A DNA stretch of 64,000 nucleotides from Chryseobacterium taiwanense (GTDB lineage Bacteria; Bacteroidota; Bacteroidia; Flavobacteriales; Weeksellaceae), in NCBI RefSeq assembly GCF_000813825.1, contig NZ_JWTA01000006.1, positions 48,328 to 112,327 on the forward strand. The letters are read 5' to 3'. Below are positions 32,427 to 41,517 of this stretch, in pieces; position 1 is the stretch's first letter, and each line of letters opens with the position of its first letter. The position numbers and the translations under genes were made by a program. The notes under the pieces were generated by a model. That model made no database searches and had not been told where the DNA came from. It worked only from the letters and a program-made list of their open reading frames with translations.

Positions 32427-32795
32427 ATGAAATATCTTTTTATAACATTATTCTTATTCTTTCTGAATGCTGATAAAAAAGCAGAGTTTAATTACAATTT
32501 ATTAATTGGCTCTTGGTCACAAAAATCAATTGCCAATACGACTTCTACGGGAGTTTTCACCTTTAAAAAAGACAGTATGGCCGGTCTTGAAATGAGAAAT
32601 GGGAAAACTGACGCCATGATTGGCGGAATGACGGGACCGTATTCTTTAAAAAGATCAAAAGGAATTTTGAAAATGGCTTTAATGGGAAAAGAAAAAGAAT
32701 TTGAAATTCAGGAACTGACTTCAGAGGTTTTAGTCATTCAAAATAAAAAAGAAGGGAAAGAGAAGCAGGTTTTTAATAGGCTGGTTGAAAAATAA
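32427..32795 (+). CDS. Small secreted protein, lipocalin-like, unknown
   Basis: A 122-residue protein with an N-terminal hydrophobic signal of about 14 residues. The mature part begins FNYNLLIGSWSQKSI, a common start of bacterial lipocalin-like domains (a Gly-x-Trp after a short helix), followed by repeated antiparallel strands (GVFTFKKDSM, ILKMALMGKEKEFEIQEL, LVIQNKK). It probably sits in the periplasm. Its role is unknown. Confidence 0.65.
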   Translation: MKYLFITLFLFFLNADKKAEFNYNLLIGSWSQKSIANTTSTGVFTFKKDSMAGLEMRNGKTDAMIGGMTGPYSLKRSKGILKMALMGKEKEFEIQELTSEVLVIQNKKEGKEKQVFNRLVEK

Positions 32796-32840
32796 AAACT
32801 TTAATTATATTTTACTTATTTGAAGGAAAAAGAGCAATAA

Positions 32841-32872
32841 AAAAAGGATTCAATTTTAACTGAATCCTTTTT
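32841..32872 (+). terminator. Terminator hairpin
   Basis: A 12-bp stem AAAAAGGATTCA / TGAATCCTTTTT with an 8-base loop, after the lipocalin-like gene. Confidence 0.8.
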
Positions 32873-32974
32873 ATTTAAATATTAATGAATTTTTATTTGC
32901 TATTCTATACGAAGGTTTTAGATATATAGGTTGCTTTTTGATTGTATTGTTTTTTGAAGTTCTGAAAAGGTAAA

Positions 32975-33403
32975 TCAATTTTTAGTGAAGGCATCAAAAT
33001 AAAGCTTCACATTATTCCAATCGTTATCTCTTTTTGCATGATATTTAATAAATCTATTTTCTCGGTCTTCCAATTCATAGGGCATTTCGGCAAATTCCCC
33101 TCCAATTTTCTGAGTGTCTTCCTCCTTTGCATAGAAAATGATTTCATATAAATTTTTATAAAGGGTGATTCCCGTAATTTTGATGTCAGTAATTTTTATT
33201 ATTTTTTGAATAATTTCGACCATTAAACGTTGTAAATTTAGATGATCATTTTCATCATCATCAAATTTCTGTAATTCAACATACCAGCACCAATTAAAAT
33301 TAATTTTAGTTGGATCATTAATTAAATCTGTATTAATTAATAATTCGAAAGGATAATTGTCTACATTCAATATTTTTCTTTCAAATTCTACTTTTACTTC
33401 CAT
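32975..33403 (-). CDS. Hypothetical soluble protein
   Basis: A 142-residue acidic protein without a signal peptide. The start is taken at the second of two adjacent Met codons (EVKVEFERKILNVDNYPFELLI). It has an N-terminal strand pair, a FNWCWYVELQKFDDDEND acidic segment and a helix (LQRLMVEIIQKIIKI), then two strands. I do not recognise a family. AT content is like its neighbours. It appears monocistronic. Confidence 0.6.
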   Translation of the reverse strand: MEVKVEFERKILNVDNYPFELLINTDLINDPTKINFNWCWYVELQKFDDDENDHLNLQRLMVEIIQKIIKITDIKITGITLYKNLYEIIFYAKEEDTQKIGGEFAEMPYELEDRENRFIKYHAKRDNDWNNVKLYFDAFTKN

Positions 33404-33529
33404 CAATTGAGATTGTATTATTTTTCAAATATAAGTTTTATTCGATTATAAAAAATATTGATAAAATTTAAAAGTTTCCAATAGTTTTTTCCTGAACTAC
33501 CCAATCCATTCTATCGATTACAAAAAGTA

Positions 33530-33558
33530 ACTAATGCAATTTATTAGTCTTACATTTG
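33530..33558 (+). promoter_or_regulatory. Promoter-like box with adjacent palindrome before the LLM oxidoreductase
   Basis: ACTAAT-N7-ATTAGT (33530-33548) lies directly upstream of TACATTTG (33551-33558), a good -7 box. No TTG -33 element is seen; the palindrome sits where it would be, as expected for a regulator-dependent promoter. Confidence 0.45.
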
Positions 33559-33640
33559 CTTGGTTTTTACACCTGAAATTTAAAATATGAAATCGACGAA
33601 GGAAATTCTCTATTTCCTTTAAAAAAATAAATATCTCAAT

Positions 33641-34645
33641 ATGAAAAATTTTGAAATATCGGTGCTTGATCTTGCTCCCGTAAAGCAGGAGAAAAGTATT
33701 CACGATACTTTTCAGGACAGTTTGTCTTTAGCAAATTATACTGAAAATTTAGATTATAAAAGATTCTGGCTTGCAGAACATCACAATATGGAAAGCATTG
33801 CCAGTTCTGCAACATCGGTTCTGATTGGTTTTATTGCCAACGGAACAAAAAAAATAAGAGTGGGTTCGGGTGGAATTATGCTTCCGAATCACAGTTCATT
33901 AGTGATTGCCGAACAATTCGGAACACTGGAATCTCTTTTTCCCGGAAGAATTGATCTTGGATTAGGAAGAGCTCCCGGAACAGATGGATTGACGGCTCAG
34001 GCGTTGGGAAGAAATCCTGCAATTATCAATCAGCAGTTTCCAAGACAGATTCTGGAACTACAAAAATATTTCTCTAAAGAAAATCGCGATGCATTGGTTC
34101 GTGCGATTCCGGGAGAAGGACTGGATATTCCCTTGTATATTTTAGGATCAAGTACAGATAGTGCTTTCTTGGCGGCAGAATTAGGACTTCCGTATGCATT
34201 TGCCGGACATTTTGCTCCTGAACAAATGGAAATGGCTTTCAATATTTATAAAGAGCATTTTGAACCTTCAAAATATTTAGATAAACCTTATATCATCGCT
34301 TGTGTAAATGGTGTTGCTGCAGAAACTTCTGAGGAAGCACATAAAATTTCAACGACTTTGTTTCAGGCTTTTATTAATATTATCAGAAACGACAGAAAAC
34401 CTTTCGCTCCACCTGTTGATGATATGGATGAAATATGGTCATCTATGGAAAAAACAATGGTGCTACAGAAATTAAAATATACTTTAATCGGAGATCAAAA
34501 AGAAATTGAAGAAAAGCTGAAAAGTTTTCAGGAAAAATTCAATGTGGATGAATTAATGATCAACTCCCATATATACGATCATCAGAAAAGATTGGAGTCT
34601 TATCATATTTTCAGAAATGCCAAAAACTCAATATTCAAAGCATAA
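33641..34645 (+). CDS. LLM-class flavin-dependent oxidoreductase (luciferase-like)
   Basis: A 334-residue TIM-barrel flavoprotein of the group 1 (YhbW/MsnO8-like) luciferase-like monooxygenases. Motifs are SVLDLAPV at the start, RFWLAEHHNMESIASSATSVLIG, RVGSGGIMLPNHSSLVIAEQFGTLESLFPGRIDLGLGRAPGTD and LYILGSSTDSAFLAAELGLPYAFAGHFAP. It probably oxidises small molecules with FMNH2 and O2; the substrate is unknown. The gap before it holds a palindrome at a promoter (33530-33558), which suggests inducible expression. Confidence 0.9.
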   Translation: MKNFEISVLDLAPVKQEKSIHDTFQDSLSLANYTENLDYKRFWLAEHHNMESIASSATSVLIGFIANGTKKIRVGSGGIMLPNHSSLVIAEQFGTLESLFPGRIDLGLGRAPGTDGLTAQALGRNPAIINQQFPRQILELQKYFSKENRDALVRAIPGEGLDIPLYILGSSTDSAFLAAELGLPYAFAGHFAPEQMEMAFNIYKEHFEPSKYLDKPYIIACVNGVAAETSEEAHKISTTLFQAFINIIRNDRKPFAPPVDDMDEIWSSMEKTMVLQKLKYTLIGDQKEIEEKLKSFQEKFNVDELMINSHIYDHQKRLESYHIFRNAKNSIFKA

Positions 34646-34651
34646 GATTAA

Positions 34652-34683
34652 TTGGAAGATGCCTTTTTTTATGAGTATCTTTG
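34652..34683 (+). promoter_or_regulatory. Promoter of ribBA
   Basis: TTG (34652-34654), a 21-nt spacer and TATCTTTG (34676-34683), 20 bases before the ribBA start codon. Confidence 0.6.
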
Positions 34684-34703
34684 CATAAATTTAAAAAGTA
34701 AAA

Positions 34704-35825
34704 ATGTCTGATATTAAATTAAATACTATTCCAGAGGCTATTGAAGACCTTAAAAATGGTAAAATAATCATAGTAGTAGATGATGAAGACAGAGAAAACG
34801 AAGGTGATTTTCTTTGTGCAGCTGAACTAACAACACCGGAAATCATCAATTTCATGGCGCTTCACGGAAGAGGATTAATTTGTATGCCGCTTCCTGAAAA
34901 AAGATGTGATGAACTAGGATTGGAAGTGATGGTAAGCAGAAGCAGCGACCCGAAAGAAACTGCTTTCACGGTATCGGTTGACCTTCTTGGAAACGGAACT
35001 TCTACAGGGATTTCTGCGGGAGACAGAGCGAAAACAATTTTAGCTTTGATGGATGAAAAATCTAAACCTACAGATTTCATGAGACCTGGTCACATTTTCC
35101 CGCTTCGTGCAAGAAAAGGTGGAGTTCTAAAAAGAGCAGGACATACTGAAGCTGCAATCGACCTTACGCATTTGGCTGGATTGAAAGAGGGTGGTGTAAT
35201 TTGTGAGATTATGAATGAAGATGGATCAATGTCTCGTTTACCAGATCTACACGTTTTTGCTCAGAAGCACGATATGAAAATCGTTTCTATTGAAGATTTG
35301 ATTCACTATCAGCTTAAAAAAGGAAACCTGATCGAAAGATTAGAAGAAAGAAAAGTGAAAACAGCTTACGGAGAATTTGATTTCTTTGCTTTCAGAGAAA
35401 CTTCTAATGATCAGATCCATTTTGCTTTGACAAAAGGAGCGTGGACTGTTGATGAGCCTGTTTTGGTGAGAGTTCAGTCTTCTGATTCTTATTTTGATGT
35501 GCTGACAAGATTGAATAACGGTGAAAAACCTTTATTGGAGAAAGTAACCAATATGGTAAATGAAGCAGGAAAAGGAGCTATCATTTTCATCAATAACGTT
35601 TCCAATTCTGAAAATACATTAAGAAAGCTACAGCAGTTCTTAAATTATCAGGACGGTCAGGAACAGCATCCTACATTAGCGTACAATTACAGAGATTACG
35701 GAATCGGAACTCAGATTTTGAAAAATCTTGGAATTAATAAGTTTAAAGTAATCACTCAAAATCCTAATATCAAACCTCAGGTTGGAGGATATGATGTTGA
35801 GGTAACGGAGTTGGTTCAATTATAA
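34704..35825 (+). CDS. ribB: 3,4-dihydroxy-2-butanone-4-phosphate synthase with degenerate GTP cyclohydrolase II domain
   Basis: A 373-residue RibBA-type fusion for riboflavin synthesis. Residues 1-205 are an intact DHBP synthase: the metal/acidic motif [11 protein letters not shown], then [28 protein letters not shown] and [12 protein letters not shown]. Residues about 218-373 align with GTP cyclohydrolase II ([38 protein letters not shown]), but contain no cysteine at all, so the three zinc ligands are missing, and the EGRGIG stretch is not found. The RibA half is thus probably not catalytic, and another RibA should exist elsewhere. Only the RibB activity is supported. Confidence 0.92.
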   Translation: MSDIKLNTIPEAIEDLKNGKIIIVVDDEDRENEGDFLCAAELTTPEIINFMALHGRGLICMPLPEKRCDELGLEVMVSRSSDPKETAFTVSVDLLGNGTSTGISAGDRAKTILALMDEKSKPTDFMRPGHIFPLRARKGGVLKRAGHTEAAIDLTHLAGLKEGGVICEIMNEDGSMSRLPDLHVFAQKHDMKIVSIEDLIHYQLKKGNLIERLEERKVKTAYGEFDFFAFRETSNDQIHFALTKGAWTVDEPVLVRVQSSDSYFDVLTRLNNGEKPLLEKVTNMVNEAGKGAIIFINNVSNSENTLRKLQQFLNYQDGQEQHPTLAYNYRDYGIGTQILKNLGINKFKVITQNPNIKPQVGGYDVEVTELVQL

Positions 35826-35830
35826 AAAAG

Positions 35831-35859
35831 AAAATGGCTTGATAAAATCAAGCCATTTT
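35831..35859. terminator. Convergent terminator hairpin
   Basis: A 13-bp stem AAAATGGCTTGAT / ATCAAGCCATTTT with a 3-base loop. The fmt stop codon (35848-35850) lies inside its right arm. Confidence 0.8.
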
Positions 35860-36795
35860 TATTTCGTCGAAGTTTCTGAAACCGTTCAGAAAATCTTTGA
35901 TATTCATTCTTTTCTTTCCTTCCAGTTGCAATTCTAAAGGGAAATATATGCCATCTTTCGTATAGATTTTAAATTCGTTTTTCGAAATATCTAAACTTCC
36001 CACCGTTTTATCGTGATTTGAAAGTTCAAATTTTCCTCCGAATATCTTTAATCCTTTTTCTTCCTCTCCGATTTTCAATATAGTGAAAGCTGATGGATAA
36101 GGAGACATTCCTAAAACAAACTGATGAACTTCTTTTGAGGTCTTCGTCCAGTCGATTTTTGTATCTTCTTTAAAGATTTTGTAAGCATTTTTTGGATGCT
36201 CAACATTCGGTTGAGGTTTTTCTATAATTGAGTTTTCTGCCAATCCATCCAATGTTTTTACCACTAATTTTGAACCCATTTCCATTAATCGGTCATGAAG
36301 ACTTCCTGCATTTTCATCAGGTAAAATAGTTAACTCTTCTTGGAGTAAAATATTTCCTTCGTCAATTTTTTCATTGATAAAAAATGTAGTTGCCCCGGAT
36401 TTTTCTTCACCGTTAATAACCGCATAATTAATCGGTGCTGCACCTCTGTAATCAGGAAGTAGGGAAGCATGCAGATTGAAAGTTCCCATTTTAGGCATTT
36501 CAAATAATATTTTAGGCATCATTCTGAAAGCGACTACTACAAAAACATCGGCATCAAGTTTTCTCAGTTCTTCCAGAAATTCCGGATTTCTCAATTTTTC
36601 AGGTTGAAAAACAGGAAGATTATTTTCTACAGCATAAACTTTTACAGGAGATTGATTGATTTTTTGTCCGCGTCCGCTTGCTTTATCAGCAACGGTAACA
36701 ACGCCTACAACTTCGTGATGGGATTGATGAATGGCTTCCAGTGAAGTCTTCGCAAACTCAGGAGTCCCTAAAAAAACTACTTTCAATGATTTCAT
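35848..36795 (-). CDS. fmt: Methionyl-tRNA formyltransferase
   Basis: A 315-residue enzyme that formylates initiator Met-tRNA. It starts SLKVVFLGTPEFAKTSLEAI. The catalytic HASLLPDYRGAAPINYAVINGE and the formyl-donor-site segment are near residue 110, followed by the FFINEKIDEGNIL strand and a C-terminal tRNA-binding domain. Length is typical. It is monocistronic; its stop codon is embedded in the terminator hairpin shared with ribBA. Confidence 0.96.
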   Translation of the reverse strand: MKSLKVVFLGTPEFAKTSLEAIHQSHHEVVGVVTVADKASGRGQKINQSPVKVYAVENNLPVFQPEKLRNPEFLEELRKLDADVFVVVAFRMMPKILFEMPKMGTFNLHASLLPDYRGAAPINYAVINGEEKSGATTFFINEKIDEGNILLQEELTILPDENAGSLHDRLMEMGSKLVVKTLDGLAENSIIEKPQPNVEHPKNAYKIFKEDTKIDWTKTSKEVHQFVLGMSPYPSAFTILKIGEEEKGLKIFGGKFELSNHDKTVGSLDISKNEFKIYTKDGIYFPLELQLEGKKRMNIKDFLNGFRNFDEIKMA

Positions 36796-36930
36796 GGTGC
36801 AAAGATAAACTTTGTTTATCTATGAATAAAGTTTGTTGAATAAAATCAAAAACTAAATGTCGTTCTGAATGAGGAACTTTGTTGATTCAAAAAATTAAGG
36901 ATATATCAAATATTACCCATTGCTTATTAA

Positions 36931-38832
36931 TTATGACAAAGCGTATGTCCTAAAATTCAGCATTTTTACCTTTCCTGAATCTAAAAGATAAATAAGATTT
37001 TCCAGAATATTATCTTTCGGATGATAAGTCAATTGTATCGACAATTCTTCTATTGTTGCCGGTTTTTTAGCTAAAATATTAATAATTTCCAACGAAATAT
37101 TTTGTCCAAAAACTGAACGTTTCTTTTTTTCGCACACAGAACAATTGCCGCAATTCTTAACATCTTTTTCTCCAAAATAAGAAAGGATAAGCTTCATTTT
37201 GCAGTATTGACTATCTTCAAGATAAAACTTCATTTCCTCCCACTTCTGAATTTTGTTTTTTTGAATATGTTCAAAAAGTTTCCAGTAAGAGCTGTTGATC
37301 ACCCTTTCGTCTCTTGGTTTTAAAAACTTAACACTAGAAAGAGCTCCGTCAATATATTCAACGTAATTTTTTTGTTGTAATTCTTTTAATCTCTCTTTTA
37401 TTAAATGTACACTTACATCAATTTTATTGCCCACTTGTTGTTCGCTGAACATCACTTTGTGAGTGGCAATTCCGGAAATGGTTCTTAATAAGAGTTCGAT
37501 AAAATAAGCATCTTTTTGAGGCAACTGATCAATTTCATCAGCTTTCATCAGCAATTGAAGAGAAGAAAGACTTTTATTACTGTTAAAATAAATAATTTCC
37601 TGATTGTGCAGAAATCCTAATACATTATTGATTTTTGCCTTAGATAGCTTCGTGAAATTCTGGATTCCGGCTATATTGAGTTGAAAAACCTTCTCTGGAA
37701 GTTCATATTCAGCAACCTGAAAAATAGAGTAGAGGTAAGTTATAATTTTTAAGAACTCTGCTTTATTCGGGATTTGGTTTTTTAGAATCTGGTCAAAATT
37801 TGAAAGCTCCTGTTTATCCCAAAGCAAGAAGGCAAAACTTTTTTTGCCATCTCTTCCGGTTCTTCCAATTTCCTGATAATAATTTTCAATAGAAGGAGAA
37901 GGAGAGAAGTGAATTACAAAACGGACATTATCTTTATCGATTCCCATCCCGAAAGCATTGGTCGATATTAAAACATGCTGGTCACTTTTGTTCCAAATAT
38001 TTTGTCGGGTATTTTTTTCTTTTGTCATTAATCCTGCATGAAAGAAATCAACATTCTTCAATTGATTTTTATGAAGAAATTCGGTAAGCTGTTCTGCATC
38101 TTTTCTTGTTCTTACATACACAATTCCTGACTTTGTAGCATATTTTAAAATGTCAAAAACTCTTTGGTATTTATCAGATACTTCTTCTGAAAATATTTTA
38201 ATATTATCCCTTTTGAAGCTTTTTTGAAATACGTTTGGATTTTTTAATTCAAGTTTTGTTTTAATTTCATCTAAAACTTTTGGAGTGGCGGTTGCAGTTA
38301 AAGCCAAGCAGGCAATTTCAGGATTGTTTTTTCTAAATTCTTTGATATTCTGGTAACTCGGTCTGAAATCCTGTCCCCATTCCGAAATACAGTGTGCTTC
38401 GTCCACAGCAATAAATGAGAGCTGAATTTCTTCAATATTTTGTAAAAACTGAGTATTTGTCAATCTTTCCGGAGATACATATAATAATTTTGTAAGCCCG
38501 TCTTTACATCTATTGTAAATAACTTCTGCATCAAATTCATCCAATTCGGAAGATAGATATTCTGCTTCAATCTGGCGATTTTTCAGTTGATTTACCTGAT
38601 CTTTCATAAGGGCAAGTAGCGGTGAAATAACCAAGCATACTCCTTCCCGAAGAAGTGCCGGTAATTGATAGCATAATGATTTTCCCGCTCCTGTAGGTAG
38701 TAAGGCGAGTGTATCTTTTGAATGTAGGATAGAATCTATAATTTCTTCTTGAGAATCCCTGAAAGTATCATAGCTCCAAAAATACTTTAGAGTCTCGAAT
38801 TTTAATTTTTGAAGGTCTTGTGGAGAAATCAT
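36931..38832 (-). CDS. recQ: ATP-dependent DNA helicase, RecQ family
   Basis: A 633-residue 3'-5' helicase. Motif I is LLPTGAGKSLCYQLPAL, the DEAH box is in FIAVDEAHCISEWGQDFRPSY, motif III is LALTATATP, and motif VI is QEIGRTGRDGKK. The RecQ-Ct zinc module has Cys in QYCKMKLILSYFG and NCGNCSVCEKKK. There is no HRDC domain after it, only about 70 residues, which is the shorter Bacteroidota type. It may be a paralogue rather than the main RecQ, so the symbol is by family. Confidence 0.9.
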   Translation of the reverse strand: MISPQDLQKLKFETLKYFWSYDTFRDSQEEIIDSILHSKDTLALLPTGAGKSLCYQLPALLREGVCLVISPLLALMKDQVNQLKNRQIEAEYLSSELDEFDAEVIYNRCKDGLTKLLYVSPERLTNTQFLQNIEEIQLSFIAVDEAHCISEWGQDFRPSYQNIKEFRKNNPEIACLALTATATPKVLDEIKTKLELKNPNVFQKSFKRDNIKIFSEEVSDKYQRVFDILKYATKSGIVYVRTRKDAEQLTEFLHKNQLKNVDFFHAGLMTKEKNTRQNIWNKSDQHVLISTNAFGMGIDKDNVRFVIHFSPSPSIENYYQEIGRTGRDGKKSFAFLLWDKQELSNFDQILKNQIPNKAEFLKIITYLYSIFQVAEYELPEKVFQLNIAGIQNFTKLSKAKINNVLGFLHNQEIIYFNSNKSLSSLQLLMKADEIDQLPQKDAYFIELLLRTISGIATHKVMFSEQQVGNKIDVSVHLIKERLKELQQKNYVEYIDGALSSVKFLKPRDERVINSSYWKLFEHIQKNKIQKWEEMKFYLEDSQYCKMKLILSYFGEKDVKNCGNCSVCEKKKRSVFGQNISLEIINILAKKPATIEELSIQLTYHPKDNILENLIYLLDSGKVKMLNFRTYALS

Positions 38833-38863
38833 AGGGTAAAAGTAAGGAAAGTATTGACATAAA

Positions 38864-38888
38864 AAAAGTCACGCATTGCGTGACTTTT
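38864..38888 (-). terminator. Terminator of the OmpA gene
   Basis: Near-perfect palindrome AAAAGTCACGCA / TGCGTGACTTTT, followed by T on the minus strand. It lies past the OmpA stop and before the recQ start. Confidence 0.75.
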
Positions 38889-38916
38889 AAATAATTTATA
38901 ATAATAATAAAGTTTA

Positions 38917-40365
38917 TTATTTAGCTTCAAAGTAAACCCTTCTGTTTGCTCTGTTTTTCCATTCAGGGCATTTTGTAGCAGGTTCACATTCAGGATACTT
39001 AAGATCTTTTTTACCTTTTCCGATAGAGTTTAACTTACCAGACTCAACTCCATTTTTAATTAAGTAGTCTTTTACGTTATTTGCTCTTCTTTCAGATAAT
39101 TTTTGGTTATAAGCATCAGTTCCTCTTGTATCTGTTGCTCCTACTACTGTATATGTACCACTTGATGAGTTGATATAATTTACAGCGTTGTTAAGAATAG
39201 GAGTGTTAGATGGTAAGATTCTATCTGAGTTTAGATCAAATTCGATTCCTTCAAGAGTTCTTGTATCATCTGTTACAGGTCCAGTTGTTACAGGTCCAGT
39301 TGGACAACCAGCGTTTTCAACAGGTCCAGGAACAGTTACACACTTATCGTAAAGGTCAATTACACCATCTAAGTCAGTATCAAGAGCAACTCCGGCTCCG
39401 TCAACTCTTGCCCCGGCAGGAGTATCAAGTTGTCTGTCCCAATCGTCACAAACACCGTCGTTATCTAAATCACCTTTTTTACAAACTTCAATATCTTGGT
39501 TTTTGTTAGCTAAAACATCTAGTTTGTAATATATTTCCTGAAGTGGATCATGCCACATTAAGTGAGATTCGTGTTTACCCAATTTTAAAGTTACCCCTAA
39601 AGTTGCATTGAAGAAGTTGTCAGAAATCTGATCTTCTCTTCTGTTGATATCACTGTATTGTGCTCCACCTCCGTCAAACTCATCGTCACCAGTGATTACG
39701 TATACTAGTCTACCTTCGATATCAAGTCTACGGTTTACTTTGTATTTAAGACCAGCTCCAGCTTGTCCGAACAGTGCATTTAATTTAAAAGGTTTTATTT
39801 CTGTCATTAGCCTTTGCCCCATCTCATCTTTCTGATAAGCTCTGTAAGCTAATGTACCAATACCAGCATAACCATGTAATGCCCATCTGTACGGAGACTT
39901 GTTATCAACTCTTCTAAATAAATTTGAAATATTAAGGTCTCCAATTAAAGAGATCGCGTCATATTGAGTTCTTGCACCTACTTGCTGATAAAGGGAAGCA
40001 TTTGCAGGAGCAGCATTTTTTGTGTTAAACCATCCTTGTCTGGTTTCACCTCTGTCGTATTGTAGTTTTAAACCAAAAGCGTGAGTAATAGCTTTATCAA
40101 TACTTACGTATGCAGAATACCCGAAAAGATTTTTACCATTACCATTTTTGATTGAAGTTAAATCTGCTGATTGAACCAATGGTACACCGGCTCCTGCTGA
40201 AATAGACCAATCATTGAATCTTTTAGATTCTTGAGTGAATCGGGATACATTAGCTGAGCCTGATGAAAAAGTATTAGGATATTTTTCAACTGCTGTTGAA
40301 TCTTGTGCAAAGCTTACGGCTGGAACCGCCAACGCTAGTGCTACAATTGCTAAACTTATTTTCAT
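38917..40365 (-). CDS. OmpA family outer-membrane protein
   Basis: A 482-residue protein with a signal peptide ending in VSFAQ. Residues about 45-280 form an outer-membrane beta-barrel. Residues about 290-355 are calcium-binding thrombospondin type 3-like repeats (DNDGVCDDWDRQLDTPAGARVDG, DTDLDGVIDLYDKC). A TGPVTTGPVT linker follows. The C-terminus (370-482) is the OmpA peptidoglycan-binding domain (FDLNSDRILPSN, TDTRGTDAYNQKLSERRANNVKDYL). It anchors the outer membrane to the cell wall. A paralogue without the last domain is 37 bases upstream. A terminator follows at 38864. Confidence 0.95.
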   Translation of the reverse strand: MKISLAIVALALAVPAVSFAQDSTAVEKYPNTFSSGSANVSRFTQESKRFNDWSISAGAGVPLVQSADLTSIKNGNGKNLFGYSAYVSIDKAITHAFGLKLQYDRGETRQGWFNTKNAAPANASLYQQVGARTQYDAISLIGDLNISNLFRRVDNKSPYRWALHGYAGIGTLAYRAYQKDEMGQRLMTEIKPFKLNALFGQAGAGLKYKVNRRLDIEGRLVYVITGDDEFDGGGAQYSDINRREDQISDNFFNATLGVTLKLGKHESHLMWHDPLQEIYYKLDVLANKNQDIEVCKKGDLDNDGVCDDWDRQLDTPAGARVDGAGVALDTDLDGVIDLYDKCVTVPGPVENAGCPTGPVTTGPVTDDTRTLEGIEFDLNSDRILPSNTPILNNAVNYINSSSGTYTVVGATDTRGTDAYNQKLSERRANNVKDYLIKNGVESGKLNSIGKGKKDLKYPECEPATKCPEWKNRANRRVYFEAK

Positions 40366-40402
40366 AGTGTATTTTTATTATTTAGTTAATTAAATGATTT
40401 AT

Positions 40403-41500
40403 TTATTTAGGACAACCAGCATTTTCAACTGGTCCCGGTACAGTTACACATTTATCGTAAAGATCAATTACACCGTCAAGATCCATGTCAAGTGCAACTC
40501 CAGCTCCGTCAACTCTTGCGCCTGCAGGAGTGTCAAGTTGTCTGTCCCAATCATCGCAAACTCCGTCATTGTCTTGGTCACCTTTTTCACAAACAACAAA
40601 ATCTACGTTTGTATTTTCTAAAGTATGAATTCTAGAATACGTTTCTTGTAATGGGTCATGCCAAGCTAAATGAGTAGTGTGTTTACCCAATTTAAATGAT
40701 AATCCCAAGTTAAAGGTCATCATCGCATCAGAATATGAATCATTGATCAGGTTGTAATCAACTCTGTTTGGTGCTGTTTCATTTCCTCTGCTTACGCCAC
40801 CTCCATCAAATTCTTCATCAAAGCTGTTAACATACATTACTCTAGCTTCAATGTCAATAAGTTTGGATGCGTTGTATTTAAGACCTACTCCAGCTTGCAT
40901 AAAGAAAGATTCAATTCCTAATTTCTGATCAACTGAAATAGGGATTCTTTTAGGTGGAACATCGCTCCATCTAGAACCGTCTAAGTCAATTAATTCTGTT
41001 TTGTAAGATTGAACACCTCCTCCTATGTAGCCGTGTAAAGCCCAACGGTAAGGGGACATATTATCAACTCTTCTGAAAAGATTAGAAAAATTAATATCTC
41101 CTAATAAAGATATTTGTTGATATTTTGTCCATGCGTTGGCAACTCCTGCTGCCGGGTTGTTTGGCAATTCAGCTTGTTGCTTAGTTTTTCCCATTTGATA
41201 TTGCAAACTTAACCCAAATACATGAGTAATTTGCTTATCTACACTGGCGTAGGCATTCCATCCCCAGTTTACTTTCTTGTCATAAACAGATTTTAAATCT
41301 GCAAATGTCATCAATGCAGTACCTCCACCAACTGATATAGACCAGTCGTTGAATTTTCTTGCTTTGTTGTTGAAAGGCTGTACATTGGCAGAACCAGAAG
41401 AGAACGTATTAGGGTATTCATCGTAGGAACTAACAGCAATACTGTCCTGTGCATATGTTGCAATAGGCAATGCAGCCAATAATAATAAACCTAATTTCAT
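40403..41500 (-). CDS. OmpA-like barrel paralogue lacking the OmpA domain
   Basis: A 365-residue protein, clearly homologous to the neighbour at 38917: the same start SSYDEYPNTFSSGSANV, barrel and thrombospondin type 3-like repeats (nearly identical DNA over VCDDWDRQLDTPAGARVDGAGVALD). It stops exactly where the neighbour's TGPVTTGPVT linker begins (VPGPVENAGCPK, stop), so it has no peptidoglycan-binding domain. The stop is clean, with no trace of the missing domain in the 37-base gap. It probably arose by tandem duplication, then loss of the end or gain by the other. It starts 17 bases after folK. Confidence 0.9.
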   Translation of the reverse strand: MKLGLLLLAALPIATYAQDSIAVSSYDEYPNTFSSGSANVQPFNNKARKFNDWSISVGGGTALMTFADLKSVYDKKVNWGWNAYASVDKQITHVFGLSLQYQMGKTKQQAELPNNPAAGVANAWTKYQQISLLGDINFSNLFRRVDNMSPYRWALHGYIGGGVQSYKTELIDLDGSRWSDVPPKRIPISVDQKLGIESFFMQAGVGLKYNASKLIDIEARVMYVNSFDEEFDGGGVSRGNETAPNRVDYNLINDSYSDAMMTFNLGLSFKLGKHTTHLAWHDPLQETYSRIHTLENTNVDFVVCEKGDQDNDGVCDDWDRQLDTPAGARVDGAGVALDMDLDGVIDLYDKCVTVPGPVENAGCPK

Positions 41501-41517
41501 ACAATATGTTTTATGTT

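Noticed and set aside
36855..36890. GTCGTTCTGAATGAGGAAC as another TGTCATTCTGA repeat
   Set aside because: Only a short stretch resembles one end, and no inverted partner follows.
39210..39509. 99-residue frame antisense to ompA
   Set aside because: Gln/Leu/Arg-rich shadow of the thrombospondin-type repeat codons; the sense strand is clearly coding.
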